Part shown: one piece after another, positions 43,082 to 52,129 of the stretch
How the letters are laid out: every line of letters begins with the position of its first letter
Position numbering within the stretch: position 1 is the stretch's first letter
Source: Jonquetella anthropi DSM 22815
GTDB taxonomy: Bacteria; Synergistota; Synergistia; Synergistales; Dethiosulfovibrionaceae
Reading direction: 5' to 3'
DNA length: 64,000 nucleotides
Assembly (NCBI RefSeq): GCF_000237805.1
Contig: NZ_CM001376.1
Span: 667,010 to 731,009, forward strand
Position numbers and translations under genes: made by a program
Notes under the pieces: generated by a model
Told to the model about the DNA's origin: nothing
The model's database searches: none
What the model saw: the letters and a program-made list of their open reading frames with translations, nothing else

Positions 43082-43170
43082 GGTTTTTAATTCGTAAGCC
43101 GGATCAGGGCGAGGGCGGTGCCCTAGAGGGTCCCAAGTCCGCGACGACCCGGCCGACAAACAACCAGGAG
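43082..43170 (+). promoter_or_regulatory. structured rpsB leader
   Basis: A GC-rich 5' UTR of about 100 nt. GCCGG near 43099 can pair with CCGGC near 43150, enclosing smaller hairpins such as GGGC/GCCC. Ribosomal protein S2 controls its own mRNA through leader structures in several bacteria; an equivalent role here is inference. Confidence 0.4.
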
Positions 43171-43180
43171 GAATGAGAAC

Positions 43181-43999
43181 ATGGCAGTTGTCAGTATGAA
43201 GCAGCTTTTGGAGTGCGGCGTCCACTTTGGACACCAGACCCGCCGGTGGAACCCCAAGATGAAGCCTTACATCTTCACCGAGCGCAACGGCGTGTACATT
43301 ATCGACCTGCAGAAGACCGTGAAGGGGCTTGAAAAGGCCTACGACTTCGTCCGCAGCGTTGGACAGGACGACGGCACGCTGCTTTTCGTCGGCACCAAGC
43401 GTCAGGCTCAGGACACGATCGCGGAAGAGGCGCAGCGGAGCGGCCAGTACTACATCAACCAGCGCTGGCTCGGCGGTCTGCTTACCAACTTCCAGACGCT
43501 TCGCAAGCGCGTTCAGCGCATGATCGAACTGCAGAAGATCGACGCGGACGACGACTGGGGCGAGCACACGAAGAAGGAAATCTCCCTCCTTCGCAAGGAG
43601 AAAGCCAAGCTGGAGAAGTACCTTCAGGGCATTCGGGACATGAAGAAGCTGCCCGACGCGCTGTTTGTCATCGACCCGAGACGCGAGGACATCGCCGTTC
43701 TCGAAGCCCGCAAGCTGGGTATCCCGGTCATTTCCATCGTCGACACCAACTGCGATCCTGAAATGATCGATTTCCCCATCCCCGGCAACGATGACGCGAT
43801 CAGAGCGATCAAGCTGATTACCGGCCTGATGGCGAACGCCATGATCGAAGGACGGGGCGGCGTCGACGCGGCGGTAGAGCGCAAGCCCGAAGTTGCTGAA
43901 GAAGAGAACGAACTGGCTAGCGACGAGGACGTCCTGGACATGAAGGAAAAACTGACCGAGACCTACGGCTCCGAAACCGCCGAAGGCGAAGAAGACTAA
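43181..43999 (+). CDS. rpsB: 30S ribosomal protein S2
   Basis: 272 aa. [27 protein letters not shown] (residues 5-31) and [16 protein letters not shown] are diagnostic, with [28 protein letters not shown] near the end. An acidic tail of about 45 residues follows. SD AGGAGG. Confidence 0.98.
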   Translation: MAVVSMKQLLECGVHFGHQTRRWNPKMKPYIFTERNGVYIIDLQKTVKGLEKAYDFVRSVGQDDGTLLFVGTKRQAQDTIAEEAQRSGQYYINQRWLGGLLTNFQTLRKRVQRMIELQKIDADDDWGEHTKKEISLLRKEKAKLEKYLQGIRDMKKLPDALFVIDPRREDIAVLEARKLGIPVISIVDTNCDPEMIDFPIPGNDDAIRAIKLITGLMANAMIEGRGGVDAAVERKPEVAEEENELASDEDVLDMKEKLTETYGSETAEGEED

Positions 44000-44012
44000 G
44001 GGGGATCCCGTT

Positions 44013-44618
44013 ATGGAAATTTCCGCTTCCATGGTAAAGGAGCTTCGCGAGCGCACTGGCTGCGGCATGATGGACTGCAAGAAAGCCTTGGCGGAGTGCG
44101 GCGGCGACATGGAAAAAGCCATCGACTACCTTCGGGAAAAGGGCTTGGCCAAGGCCGCTAAAAAGGCCAGCCGGAACGCAAAGGACGGCCGGGTGTTCTC
44201 TTACATTCACAACACCGGCAAAGTCGGCGTTCTCGTTGAACTGGACTGTGAAACTGACTTCGTCGGCCGGACCGACGAGTTCCAGCAGCTGGGGCATGAC
44301 ATTGCCATGCACATCGCCGCGACCAACCCGGCGTATCTTAACCCTGAAGCTGTCCCCGCAGAGGACTTGGAGCACGAGAAGGAAATCTGCCGCGCCCAGC
44401 TGAAAGAGGATCCGAAGTTCGCCGGCAAGCCGGAAAAAGTCTTGGAAGGCATCATTGAAGGCAAAATTCGCAAGTTCTACGAGACCAACTGCTTGACCGA
44501 GCAGTTCTGGATTCGTGACGACAAGAAGCAGATCAAGGATCTGGTCAACGATCTGATCGCAAAGCTGGGCGAGAACATGGTGATTCGCCGTTACGCCCGG
44601 TTCTCCATTGGCGAGTAG
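44013..44618 (+). CDS. tsf: elongation factor Ts, short form
   Basis: 201 aa, shorter than the E. coli protein (about 283) and close to the compact Thermus form. The N-terminal UBA-like [23 protein letters not shown] and the single core domain [19 protein letters not shown] are present; the second core subdomain is missing. It recharges EF-Tu with GTP. Follows rpsB by 13 bp. Confidence 0.96.
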   Translation: MEISASMVKELRERTGCGMMDCKKALAECGGDMEKAIDYLREKGLAKAAKKASRNAKDGRVFSYIHNTGKVGVLVELDCETDFVGRTDEFQQLGHDIAMHIAATNPAYLNPEAVPAEDLEHEKEICRAQLKEDPKFAGKPEKVLEGIIEGKIRKFYETNCLTEQFWIRDDKKQIKDLVNDLIAKLGENMVIRRYARFSIGE

Positions 44619-44629
44619 AAGAACCGTAC

Positions 44630-44667
44630 AAAGGGGCTCGGACTTGGATTGTCCGCAGCCCCTTTTT
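44630..44667 (+). terminator. terminator between tsf and pyrH
   Basis: The stem AAAGGGGCT-CGGAC with GTCCG-C-AGCCCCTTT, one bulge, then TTTT. pyrH starts 24 bp later, so it depends on readthrough or an unseen promoter. Confidence 0.8.
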
Positions 44668-44691
44668 TGCGACGAAAGGGGCGCTCTTGCG

Positions 44692-45405
44692 ATGCGGTAT
44701 CAACGGATCCTCTTGAAGCTTTCCGGCGAAGTCTTAGCAGGAAAAGTCGGCTTTGGACTCGACTTTCGGGCAATTGAAACTATCTGCGAGCAGGTGGCCC
44801 AGGTCGCCCGCGAGGGAGTTCAGGTAGGTCTTGTCGTCGGCGGCGGCAACTTTTTCCGCGGACGGCAGGCGACGGACGAAGGCATCGAACGCTCTCAGGC
44901 CGACTATATGGGAATGTTGGGCACAACGATTAACGCGCTGGCCCTTCAAGACGTTCTCGAGAGAAAATGTCAGCTGCCGACCCGTGTCCTGACTGCTATT
45001 GAAATGCGGGCTATTGCCGAACCGTACATTCGCCGTCGGGCTCTTCGCCACATGGAGAAGGGCCGGATCGTCATCTTTGCCGCGGGGACAGGATCACCGT
45101 ACTTCTCGACGGACACCACGGCGGCGCTTCGCGCAGCCGAAATTGGCGCTCAGTGTCTCGTCAAGGCGACTAAAGTCGACGGCATCTATGACAAAGACCC
45201 TCAAAAATACCCTGACGCCGTCAAGTTCTCCCATCTCACCTATCAGGACGCGCTGGTCAAGCAAATCGCCGTGATGGACGCGGCCTCGTTCTCCCTCTGC
45301 ATGGAAAACCACATCCCAATTGTCGTGCTCAACGTCCAAGAAAAAGGAACCCTGTGGCGGTTCTTGATAGACGGCGACGAAATTGGTAGTATAGTATCAG
45401 AATAA
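44692..45405 (+). CDS. pyrH: UMP kinase
   Basis: 237 aa amino-acid-kinase fold: ILLKLSGEVLAG, VGLVVGGGNFFRG, DYMGMLGTTINALALQDVLE and GTGSPYFSTDTTAALRAAEI are the family motifs; KATKVDGIYDKDP closes the nucleotide site. ATG 44692 with SD AAAGGGG; longer frames cross the terminator. Makes UDP for nucleotide and cell wall synthesis. Confidence 0.97.
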   Translation: MRYQRILLKLSGEVLAGKVGFGLDFRAIETICEQVAQVAREGVQVGLVVGGGNFFRGRQATDEGIERSQADYMGMLGTTINALALQDVLERKCQLPTRVLTAIEMRAIAEPYIRRRALRHMEKGRIVIFAAGTGSPYFSTDTTAALRAAEIGAQCLVKATKVDGIYDKDPQKYPDAVKFSHLTYQDALVKQIAVMDAASFSLCMENHIPIVVLNVQEKGTLWRFLIDGDEIGSIVSE

Positions 45406-45444
45406 AGTCATCTATCCCAAGTCAGAACAAAAGGAGTGACGGTC

Positions 45445-45996
45445 ATGGCGACATTCGACGTAAAAACACCGATGCAGAAAGTGATTGACCATATGAACGG
45501 CGAGTTCCTTGGCATTCGGACGGGACGAGCCCATCCGGGACTCGTCGGAGACGTCAAAGCCGACTATTATGGGACGCCGACGCCGCTGAAACAGATGGCT
45601 ACCGTCAGCGTCTTGGACGCGCGGACGCTTCAAATCACCCCGTACGACCAGACAGCCGTCAAAACAATTGAAAAAGCCATTTTAGCAGCCAACATCGGCG
45701 TCACGCCGGTTGTCGACGGCAAGGTGATTCGGCTCAGCATGCCCGAACTTACCGGCGAACGGCGCAAAGAGCTGTGCAAGTACGTGTCGAAACTGGGAGA
45801 AGAGGCGAAAATCGCCCTGAGAAACCTCCGTCGGGACGCGAACGACTTCTACAAAAAGGCAGAGGACGCCGGTGAGATCAGCGAGGATCAGCTGAAAACG
45901 GAATTGGACGTGGTGCAGAAGGAGACCGATAGTTTCGTTTCTAAAGTCGACGAGCTTGTCAAAGAAAAAGAAAAAGAAGTCATGGAAAATATCTAA
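45445..45996 (+). CDS. frr: ribosome recycling factor
   Basis: 183 aa. GIRTGRAHPGLVGDVKADYYGTPTPLKQMATVSV (by segments), PLTGERRKEL-like PELTGERRKELCKYV and the long three-helix bundle rich in Lys/Glu are diagnostic. ATG 45445 is 8 nt after AAAGGAG; a GTG 9 bases upstream is inside the SD. The last ordinary gene before the insertion element. Confidence 0.97.
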   Translation: MATFDVKTPMQKVIDHMNGEFLGIRTGRAHPGLVGDVKADYYGTPTPLKQMATVSVLDARTLQITPYDQTAVKTIEKAILAANIGVTPVVDGKVIRLSMPELTGERRKELCKYVSKLGEEAKIALRNLRRDANDFYKKAEDAGEISEDQLKTELDVVQKETDSFVSKVDELVKEKEKEVMENI

Positions 45997-46028
45997 AAGA
46001 CAAGAGGCAGCGGTCAAACTGATATGCT

Positions 46029-46070
46029 CCCCCCAAGTAGGACAGGGAAATATAAAACCTACTTGGGGGG
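46029..46070 (+). promoter_or_regulatory. 13-bp hairpin burying the orfA ribosome-binding site
   Basis: CCCCCCAAGTAGG (46029-46041) pairs perfectly with CCTACTTGGGGGG (46058-46070). The GGGGGG arm is the SD of orfA (ATG 46078). Transcripts entering from outside would fold it away, as known for several IS elements. Confidence 0.6.
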
Positions 46071-46077
46071 TATTTCT

Positions 46078-46773
46078 ATGCCCAGAAAAAGCAAGATAGA
46101 CTCAGCTTTGAAAATATCTCTAGTTGAAAGCTATCTCCGAGACGAAATCAGCTGCACAGAAGCGACAAGGCAAGCGGGGCTTAGGGGCCGCGCATCGTTT
46201 AGGAGTTGGGTCCGGATTTACCAAAATGAAGGTCCCGGAGGATTGCTCGCTCAATCGAGAAACAGACATTATTCACAGGAGCTGAAATTGGCTGCCGTTC
46301 ATGCCTATCTGAGCGGAGAAGGATCCTTCACGGAGACGGCGTATCGCTATGGCTTACGGTCAAAAGCTCAACTTCAAAGCTGGATACAGGCATATACTAC
46401 TCATGGATGGATCCAATCGCGCACAAGCGGAGGAGGCAGCTCCATGAGAAAAGCCAGACAGACAACCCAGGAAGAACGCCTTGAAATCGTACGGTACTGC
46501 CTTGCTAAGGATAATAATTATGGAGCGACGGCGCTGAAATATAACTGTTCCTATCAGCAGGTGCGCAACTGGGTGCTCCGTTATGAGAGCATGGGCCCCG
46601 CCGGCCTTGAAGACCGTCGTGGACGGCGGATTGGAACCCTGCCAGCCCGGACACCAGAGGAAAAGCAGCGTGACAGGATTGCAGAACTGGAACGCAAGAA
46701 CCGCGACCTTCAGATGGAGAACGACCTGTTAAAAAAAATCAGAGAGTTAGAGATGAAAGATCGCTCTCTCTGA
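46078..46773 (+). CDS. IS3-family transposase OrfA (helix-turn-helix)
   Basis: 231 aa with repeated HTH units (LVESYLRDEISCTEATRQAGL, AVHAYLSGEGSFTETAYRYGL, IVRYCLAKDNNYGATALKYN, all SF-x-x-W followed), ending in a leucine-zipper-like helix (RIAELERKNRDLQMENDLLKK). IS150-group OrfA proteins look like this. The run of eight A at 46731-46738 near its end is a likely -1 slippage site to make OrfAB. Confidence 0.9.
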   Translation: MPRKSKIDSALKISLVESYLRDEISCTEATRQAGLRGRASFRSWVRIYQNEGPGGLLAQSRNRHYSQELKLAAVHAYLSGEGSFTETAYRYGLRSKAQLQSWIQAYTTHGWIQSRTSGGGSSMRKARQTTQEERLEIVRYCLAKDNNYGATALKYNCSYQQVRNWVLRYESMGPAGLEDRRGRRIGTLPARTPEEKQRDRIAELERKNRDLQMENDLLKKIRELEMKDRSL

Positions 46774-47665
46774 CTCGACATCCCTACAAATACCAAGCGA
46801 TCAAAGAACTGACTGAAGCCAAGCACTACCCCCTGCAAAAGCTCTGTCAGTGCCAGCGGCTTTCGCGCAGCGCGTATTATCGCTGGCTTAAAGGTCCTGT
46901 CAGCTTCAGTGAGAAGTACAATACCGAGCTCTCCGAGAAGATCAAGGCCATTCATGAGAACCATCCGGATATGGGTTACCGGCGAATCAGGAACGAACTG
47001 GAAAGGAATCACGGCATCGCAGAGAACGATAAGCGGGTACTCAGGATCTGTCGCGGAGAGCGTATTCAATCCACGATCAAGTGGAGGCCAAAGAGCTGCA
47101 CCAGAAGCAGCCAAGACCCTGCACATATCGCCAAAACTATCTCAACCGTGACTTTCACGCAGACGCACCGAACGAGAAATGGCTGACGGATGTCACTGAG
47201 TTCAAGTATTACGTCGGGGGGAACGCTCACAAAGTATATCTGAGTGCCATACTAGATCTCTATGATCGCAGGATCGTGGCATATAAAATCGGCGAGCATA
47301 ATGACAATCCGCTGGTTATGAGCACGTTTGATGAAGCTGTAGAGCGTGAGCCCGAGGCACATCGATTGTTTCACAGTGACCGAGGCTTCCAGTACACGAG
47401 CAAACAGTTCTCGGGGAGACTAAAGAGAAACCGAATGAAGCAGAGCATGTCCAGAGTAGCCCATTGCATTGACAATGGGCCTATGGAAGGCTTCTGGGGG
47501 ATCCCGAAGCGTGAAATGTACTACAGGAAACGCTTCACCTCAAAGATGGATCTGGTGAAGACCATAGAGTCATACATCAGGTATTACAACACAGAGCGGT
47601 TCCAACGGAAACTGAATCTGATGACACCTGCCGAATACCATGCAAGCTTCTATACTGCGGCGTAA
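46737..47665 (+). pseudogene. IS3-family transposase OrfB, frameshifted
   Basis: The DDE integrase part. The frame entered after -1 slippage gives SRSAYYRWLKGP and PDMGYRRIRNELERNHG, then meets a stop at 47186. From about 47137 the correct reading continues one frame off: NYLNRDFHADAPNEKWLTDV holds the first Asp, LFHSDRGFQYTSKQF the second and NGPMEGFWG the Glu. Adding one A to the four-A run at 47133-47136 would restore GCC-AAA-AAC, so a one-base deletion (or sequencing error) is the simplest reading. Confidence 0.82.
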
Positions 47666-47867
47666 AAGAACCGCCGGCCGATTACTCGACTGGCGGTACG
47701 GGACTTTTTGATTTTTCACTGTCCTATTGACGGGGAGCAGACCAAACAAGACCGCTGCCTCTTTTAACTCAAATAATGCTAAAATAGGCGGCGACTCAAA
47801 TTATTGCCGCTCGGAGGAACACGTATGGATTGCCATCATAAAGCAACTGAGGAGGATCTTTGAGCTT

Positions 47868-49403
47868 ATGAGGCGCTTCTTTCGCTCGTTTTGGAACAGT
47901 CTGATGGGACGCCAGACAGCCCGAGGCGCGGCTCTCGTTTCTATAACTTTTACTGGCCTAGGGAAGGTCCTAGGGTACGGCAGAACGCTGCTCATCGCGT
48001 GGCTGTTTGGCGCGTCCGGCGGCGTCGATGCGTTTTATGTCGCGCTGGGTATCCTCTCGTTACTCGTGACGACTGCATCGACGGTTCTGACGTCGACATT
48101 GCTTCCTGTGATGGCCAACGCCTCACCTGAGGTCGGTCGGGCATTTTTTGTCCGAATTTGGCGGATCTTCATGGGGGGGACGATCGTCCTACTTCTGGGA
48201 ATTTCCCTCTTTCCGGGATCGGTTGTCGAATTTTTTGCGCGCAATTTTGACCCTCAGCGGATGCACCAAGCGGCAATCATGCTCCTATGGATGATTCCTT
48301 GGACAGTCGGAATGATTCACCAGAGCTTTCTAACAGTCTGGAGCAACCTTCAGGGGAGGTATAGCGTCGTCAGTTCCATTCTGAACATTTGGAACGTTGT
48401 TGCCATTGCATTCATGTGGGGGGCTGGAAAATATTGGGGTGAAGTGGCGATTGCCCAAGCGTACAGCCTCTCAATCGTTTTGGTGACGATTTTAATGTGG
48501 TTTGTTTTGGCCGACATGCCGATGTCAGCTCAACAAGGCAGTATTCCAAAGGGACTTCGAAGGCAATTTTGGACTGAAGTTCTCATTTGTCTTGGGATTG
48601 TGGGCTCAAGCGGACTTTTTCAAGTGGTGGACAGGTATTTTGGGTCTGCGTTGCCTGAAGGCAATATTGCCGCGTTGGGGTATGCGTCAGTAGTCTACAC
48701 GTTACCGATTCAAGTGCTGGGACCTATTTTTTATGTTTTTCTTGTTAAGTCCAGCAAAGCAAAAACGCTGACAGAGAGTCAAGGTCAGCTTCAGTCGGCT
48801 CTGTTGCTTATTTGGGGGTATTTGTTCCCTTGTGGCTGCGTTCTCGCTGTGGCGTCAAAGCCAGTAGTCAGCATATTGTTTGGGCATGGAGCCTTTGGAG
48901 CGGACGCAATTGCCCTCACTGCAAAATGTATATCCATGGCTTCCCCGATCATCCCGTTTGCAGCCTGGCAAGGCTTATTATTTCGATATGCACAAGCGCA
49001 ACACCGTCTGATGTTGATTATGGTTATCAGCTACGTTGGAGTTGTTTTGAACGGCTTTCTCGACTGGCTGTTTCTCCCGTTTTGGGGGGCCCCGGGACTT
49101 TGCTTGGCGACATCTCTTGTATGGGGCGCTGTCAGTCTGTCGTATTTACTTATCTTATCGCGGGAGCTTCTAGTTCCAGTAATAAAGCAAGTTTCTTTTT
49201 CATCGTGCATTGTACTTGCCATTGCAACGGGATTTTCTCTGATTGGAACTCTTGCTAGCCCATTTCCCTATCTGCTTTTTGCGGGCACTGTAACAGTGGC
49301 ATACTTTTTCCTTGGTGATTGTTTGGGAATGTTTCCATTTTTGCCAAGTCAGTGGCGTCCTCTTGCACTCATAAAATTTGGGCTTTTGCGTGGGAAGCAG
49401 TGA
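47868..49403 (+). CDS. MurJ/MviN-family lipid flippase (or Wzx-like)
   Basis: 511 aa, about 14 hydrophobic segments. The MOP-superfamily MurJ pattern is seen: GLGKVLGYGRTLLIAWLFGASGGVDAFYVAL (N-terminal helices with the conserved Arg), VDRYFGSALPEGNIAALGYA and the C-terminal half with LFRYAQAQHR. It moves lipid-linked saccharides across the membrane, either lipid II or, given its neighbours, polysaccharide units. ATG 47868 follows GAGGAGGA by about 10 nt; extension upstream would enter the IS. Confidence 0.85.
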   Translation: MRRFFRSFWNSLMGRQTARGAALVSITFTGLGKVLGYGRTLLIAWLFGASGGVDAFYVALGILSLLVTTASTVLTSTLLPVMANASPEVGRAFFVRIWRIFMGGTIVLLLGISLFPGSVVEFFARNFDPQRMHQAAIMLLWMIPWTVGMIHQSFLTVWSNLQGRYSVVSSILNIWNVVAIAFMWGAGKYWGEVAIAQAYSLSIVLVTILMWFVLADMPMSAQQGSIPKGLRRQFWTEVLICLGIVGSSGLFQVVDRYFGSALPEGNIAALGYASVVYTLPIQVLGPIFYVFLVKSSKAKTLTESQGQLQSALLLIWGYLFPCGCVLAVASKPVVSILFGHGAFGADAIALTAKCISMASPIIPFAAWQGLLFRYAQAQHRLMLIMVISYVGVVLNGFLDWLFLPFWGAPGLCLATSLVWGAVSLSYLLILSRELLVPVIKQVSFSSCIVLAIATGFSLIGTLASPFPYLLFAGTVTVAYFFLGDCLGMFPFLPSQWRPLALIKFGLLRGKQ

Positions 49404-49486
49404 TTTAGTTTTCGAGTGATGTATATTGTTTGTAGTATGTCTAAGGTATTTGACAAACTGTTGTGTTATTGCCTAGGAGGTCTAGG

Positions 49487-51901
49487 ATGAAAAAGTTTCT
49501 ACGGAGGTTTTTTTTTGCATTAGGAATATCGCTAGTACTGTCCATATGCTTGATGGGTAAATTTGTGGAACAATTCCCTAACTTTACAACTCACCTGATG
49601 AATGTAATTAGAACGGGAAATATAAAGAATTACAGCGGGTTTTGTTTTGACAAAAATGGTGTTCCGATGATGCTTTTTCGTCGAGGAAATAAAGGTGGAA
49701 CTTACGTATACAACCCGGTATATATTACAATGCATGCCTTTCGATATTATGACATATGGAAAAATAAAGAAGATTATTCATATTTTTTAAAATATTATGA
49801 CATCCCGTTGACAGAGGGAATATCACGGGGTGAAGCTGAAAAAAGGTTTATGAACGCCACAAAATGGCTTTTAGATAATATAGTTGAACGTCAAGGTCCT
49901 GATGGCAGAATATTTGGTGTTTGGTTGTATAACTTTGGTCTTGACGCTGATGACATTTCTGTGCCGTGGATATCAGCTATGGCTCAAGGAATAGGCATGG
50001 AAGCTCTTCTGTTACGCTGGCAGATAACAGGTGAGGAAAAATATTTTGCTGCGGCTCAAAAAATTCTGCGATCATTTCGCATAGCTCATGATGAAGGGGG
50101 AGCGACGTATAAAGAAAGTGACTCTTCTTGGTGGTATGCGGAGTATCCTAGAACTCCTTCAGAGCTTCCATCTAGGTACACGCTCAACGGGATGGAACAT
50201 GTGTTAATTTCCCTCTTCAAATATAAGGAACTTACAGGGTCAAAAACCGCAGGATTTCTGATAAACAAAGGAATTGAGTCTCTTAAAAAACACATAAGCG
50301 AGTTTCATGCTCCTTGGGGTTCATATTATGACCTTGTAGGACATATAGCAAATTATAAGTATCAAAATATTAATGCTGAGTTGACTAATCGCTTGGCTAC
50401 GTTGCTTTCTGATAAGGAACTATCAGGACACTACAGGATGTTTTTGTCAGAACAGTCTCCATATTTTATTCGTCAATTTATTCTGCAAAGACCGAGTTTT
50501 TATGACGTTGGAGTTTTACTTATTTTGGCTTTTAGTATGACGGCAATGATCGCAGGAATACTTTACGTTTGTGATTTTAGAAAAAAATATGGAAAGTTAT
50601 TTTATGAAGTTTGCGGGCATGTTTTCTTTCTGGTGTTCTTTAACATTTTATTAAAAAGGGCCCTATCGGGAGAGCTAAAAGTATACGTGTTATCGCCGCG
50701 TACCCCAGGTGTAGCGATGCTCTTGTTCACTAATATAGCGGCTTTCTGTATGTTGCTATTTTCTCTGCCTAAGTATCTGAAGCGCCCGTCCGATGCTGTT
50801 AGAACAGGATTGGTTTACTTTTGTTTATTACCTTCAATGCTGCTGTGTCCATATGTCGTTTCTAAGGACGTAGCTACATACATGTTAGCGGTTTTCATAA
50901 TAGCTGGATTTATATTAACTGGTGTGGCGGGACATGCCGACGATACCACTCACATGGAGAGTCGAGAGAGTCTGGATATGGAAGGGGAGAAGACTGTAAT
51001 AGTTTATAAAATAATTTCTATAGCGTTGGGGCTTTATATTTTAATTTTCGCGCCAGACTATTTGTTTCGATATATCTCTTTTACGAAAATGTATTCTATA
51101 CGGCATGAATTAAAAATATTGTCTTCGAGAGCGCCATTTTGGGGATATGCTGTATCTTGGTTAACAGTTTTTTCAATGGGACTTTTTGCATACGCATTGG
51201 CATATAGAAGACGAGTGTGGCTTTTTTTAGCTCTCGTTTTGGGGTACGCATCGTTTTCGGTCCAAGCTACAAAGAGCTCTCTTGCGGGGTTTTTATTAAT
51301 TGCATTTATATTTTTTGTTTATTCAATGCGGTTAAAGGTAGCGGTTTTCTCGTGGAGTTTTGGTGCTCTTTTAGCTTTAGCTCAGTTTAAGTTGCAGGGG
51401 TTTGTGAAGTTATATTTTTTAGTATTACGCGTTTTTGCAACACCAGGAATTATTTCAAGCTATTATTTTGACTTTTCTATGCAAAGTCGACCGATCTTCT
51501 TCACTGGAAATCTTTTAAAGTTTTTGGGATGTTATCCCTACGAAAGAGAACTGTCTTTTGTACTGGCCAAAAAATATCTGTCCCGCCCGGATACGAATTT
51601 AGTTGGAAATTTTATTGCCAATGCGCAAGTGGACTTGCGGTTTCTCGGCATTCTCTGTATGCTCGGCGTAGTGTGCGCTATTTTGAAGCTATTTGATAGG
51701 ATAGCTGCTGAAAGAGGAGAGAAGTGGAAGTTCTTTGTTCTTTTGTCAATTGCACCCAGCTCATATTTTATGTCAAATACAAGCTTGCCTACGGCTCTAT
51801 TGACTTTTGGAGTAGGCGTGCAGTTGTTTTTACTCTATATGATGACAAAATACAGAGGGGGTTCTAATATTTTTAAGATGCTCTCAGGGGAAAAGCGTTA
51901 G
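49487..51901 (+). CDS. fusion of a glucuronyl C5-epimerase-like domain to a Wzy-like polytopic domain
   Basis: 804 aa. An N-terminal anchor (about residues 8-26) is followed by a soluble region (about 45-330) resembling the C-terminal domain of D-glucuronyl C5-epimerase (PF06662): GRIFGVWLYNFGLDADD, ISVPWISAMAQGIGMEALLL, TGEEKYFAAAQKILRSF, WWYAEYPRTPS and LNGMEHVLISLFKYKELTG. From about 345 there are roughly ten hydrophobic segments with polymerase-like features (ATKSSLAGFLLIA, a large loop with RVFATPGIISSYYFDF, and NLVGNFIANAQVDLRFLG). The gene is strikingly AT-rich. ATG 49487 is 6 nt after AGGAGG. Confidence 0.68.
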   Translation: MKKFLRRFFFALGISLVLSICLMGKFVEQFPNFTTHLMNVIRTGNIKNYSGFCFDKNGVPMMLFRRGNKGGTYVYNPVYITMHAFRYYDIWKNKEDYSYFLKYYDIPLTEGISRGEAEKRFMNATKWLLDNIVERQGPDGRIFGVWLYNFGLDADDISVPWISAMAQGIGMEALLLRWQITGEEKYFAAAQKILRSFRIAHDEGGATYKESDSSWWYAEYPRTPSELPSRYTLNGMEHVLISLFKYKELTGSKTAGFLINKGIESLKKHISEFHAPWGSYYDLVGHIANYKYQNINAELTNRLATLLSDKELSGHYRMFLSEQSPYFIRQFILQRPSFYDVGVLLILAFSMTAMIAGILYVCDFRKKYGKLFYEVCGHVFFLVFFNILLKRALSGELKVYVLSPRTPGVAMLLFTNIAAFCMLLFSLPKYLKRPSDAVRTGLVYFCLLPSMLLCPYVVSKDVATYMLAVFIIAGFILTGVAGHADDTTHMESRESLDMEGEKTVIVYKIISIALGLYILIFAPDYLFRYISFTKMYSIRHELKILSSRAPFWGYAVSWLTVFSMGLFAYALAYRRRVWLFLALVLGYASFSVQATKSSLAGFLLIAFIFFVYSMRLKVAVFSWSFGALLALAQFKLQGFVKLYFLVLRVFATPGIISSYYFDFSMQSRPIFFTGNLLKFLGCYPYERELSFVLAKKYLSRPDTNLVGNFIANAQVDLRFLGILCMLGVVCAILKLFDRIAAERGEKWKFFVLLSIAPSSYFMSNTSLPTALLTFGVGVQLFLLYMMTKYRGGSNIFKMLSGEKR

Positions 51902-52073
51902 TTTTTGCACCTTTTTGAAAAGAGTTTTCTTCCAGTGTTTTCTTGCCCCTGATGGAGAGAAAAGATAAATTGTACATACACATAACTGGGTAGAAGGAAA
52001 ATGGTTTAAAAGATGTACATACGATGGATGGACCTGGGCCTTTCTAGCGGCTGGTAATAAATTAATAAATAGC

Positions 52074-52115
52074 ACACGGGCATTCCTGATTGTAGGAATG
52101 CCCGTGTATTTTTTT
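52074..52115 (+). terminator. intrinsic terminator downstream of the fusion gene
   Basis: A 14-bp perfect stem ACACGGGCATTCCT/AGGAATGCCCGTGT (52074-52087 with 52094-52107), 6-nt loop, then A and seven T. It separates the convergent genes. Confidence 0.9.
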
Positions 52116-52129
52116 AAGTGGATGAAAAG

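Larger units (their letters stand above)
46025..47739 (+). mobile_element. IS3-family (IS150-like) insertion sequence, probably inactive
   Basis: 1715 bp bounded by imperfect inverted repeats: left TGCTCCCCCCAAGTAGGACA (46025 on), right, read inward from 47739, TGCTCCCCGTCAATAGGACA. Ends are 5'-TG...CA-3', as in IS3. It contains orfA and a frameshifted orfB. No target duplication of 3-4 bp is visible (GATA on the left, GACC on the right). It lies between frr and the polysaccharide locus. Confidence 0.88.

Noticed and set aside
46021-47743. Target-site duplication of the IS
   Set aside because: The three or four bases on either side of the inverted repeats do not match.
47727-47867. Upstream extension of the flippase into the IS end
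   Set aside because: It begins at a TTG inside the right inverted repeat without an SD; ATG 47868 has a good one.
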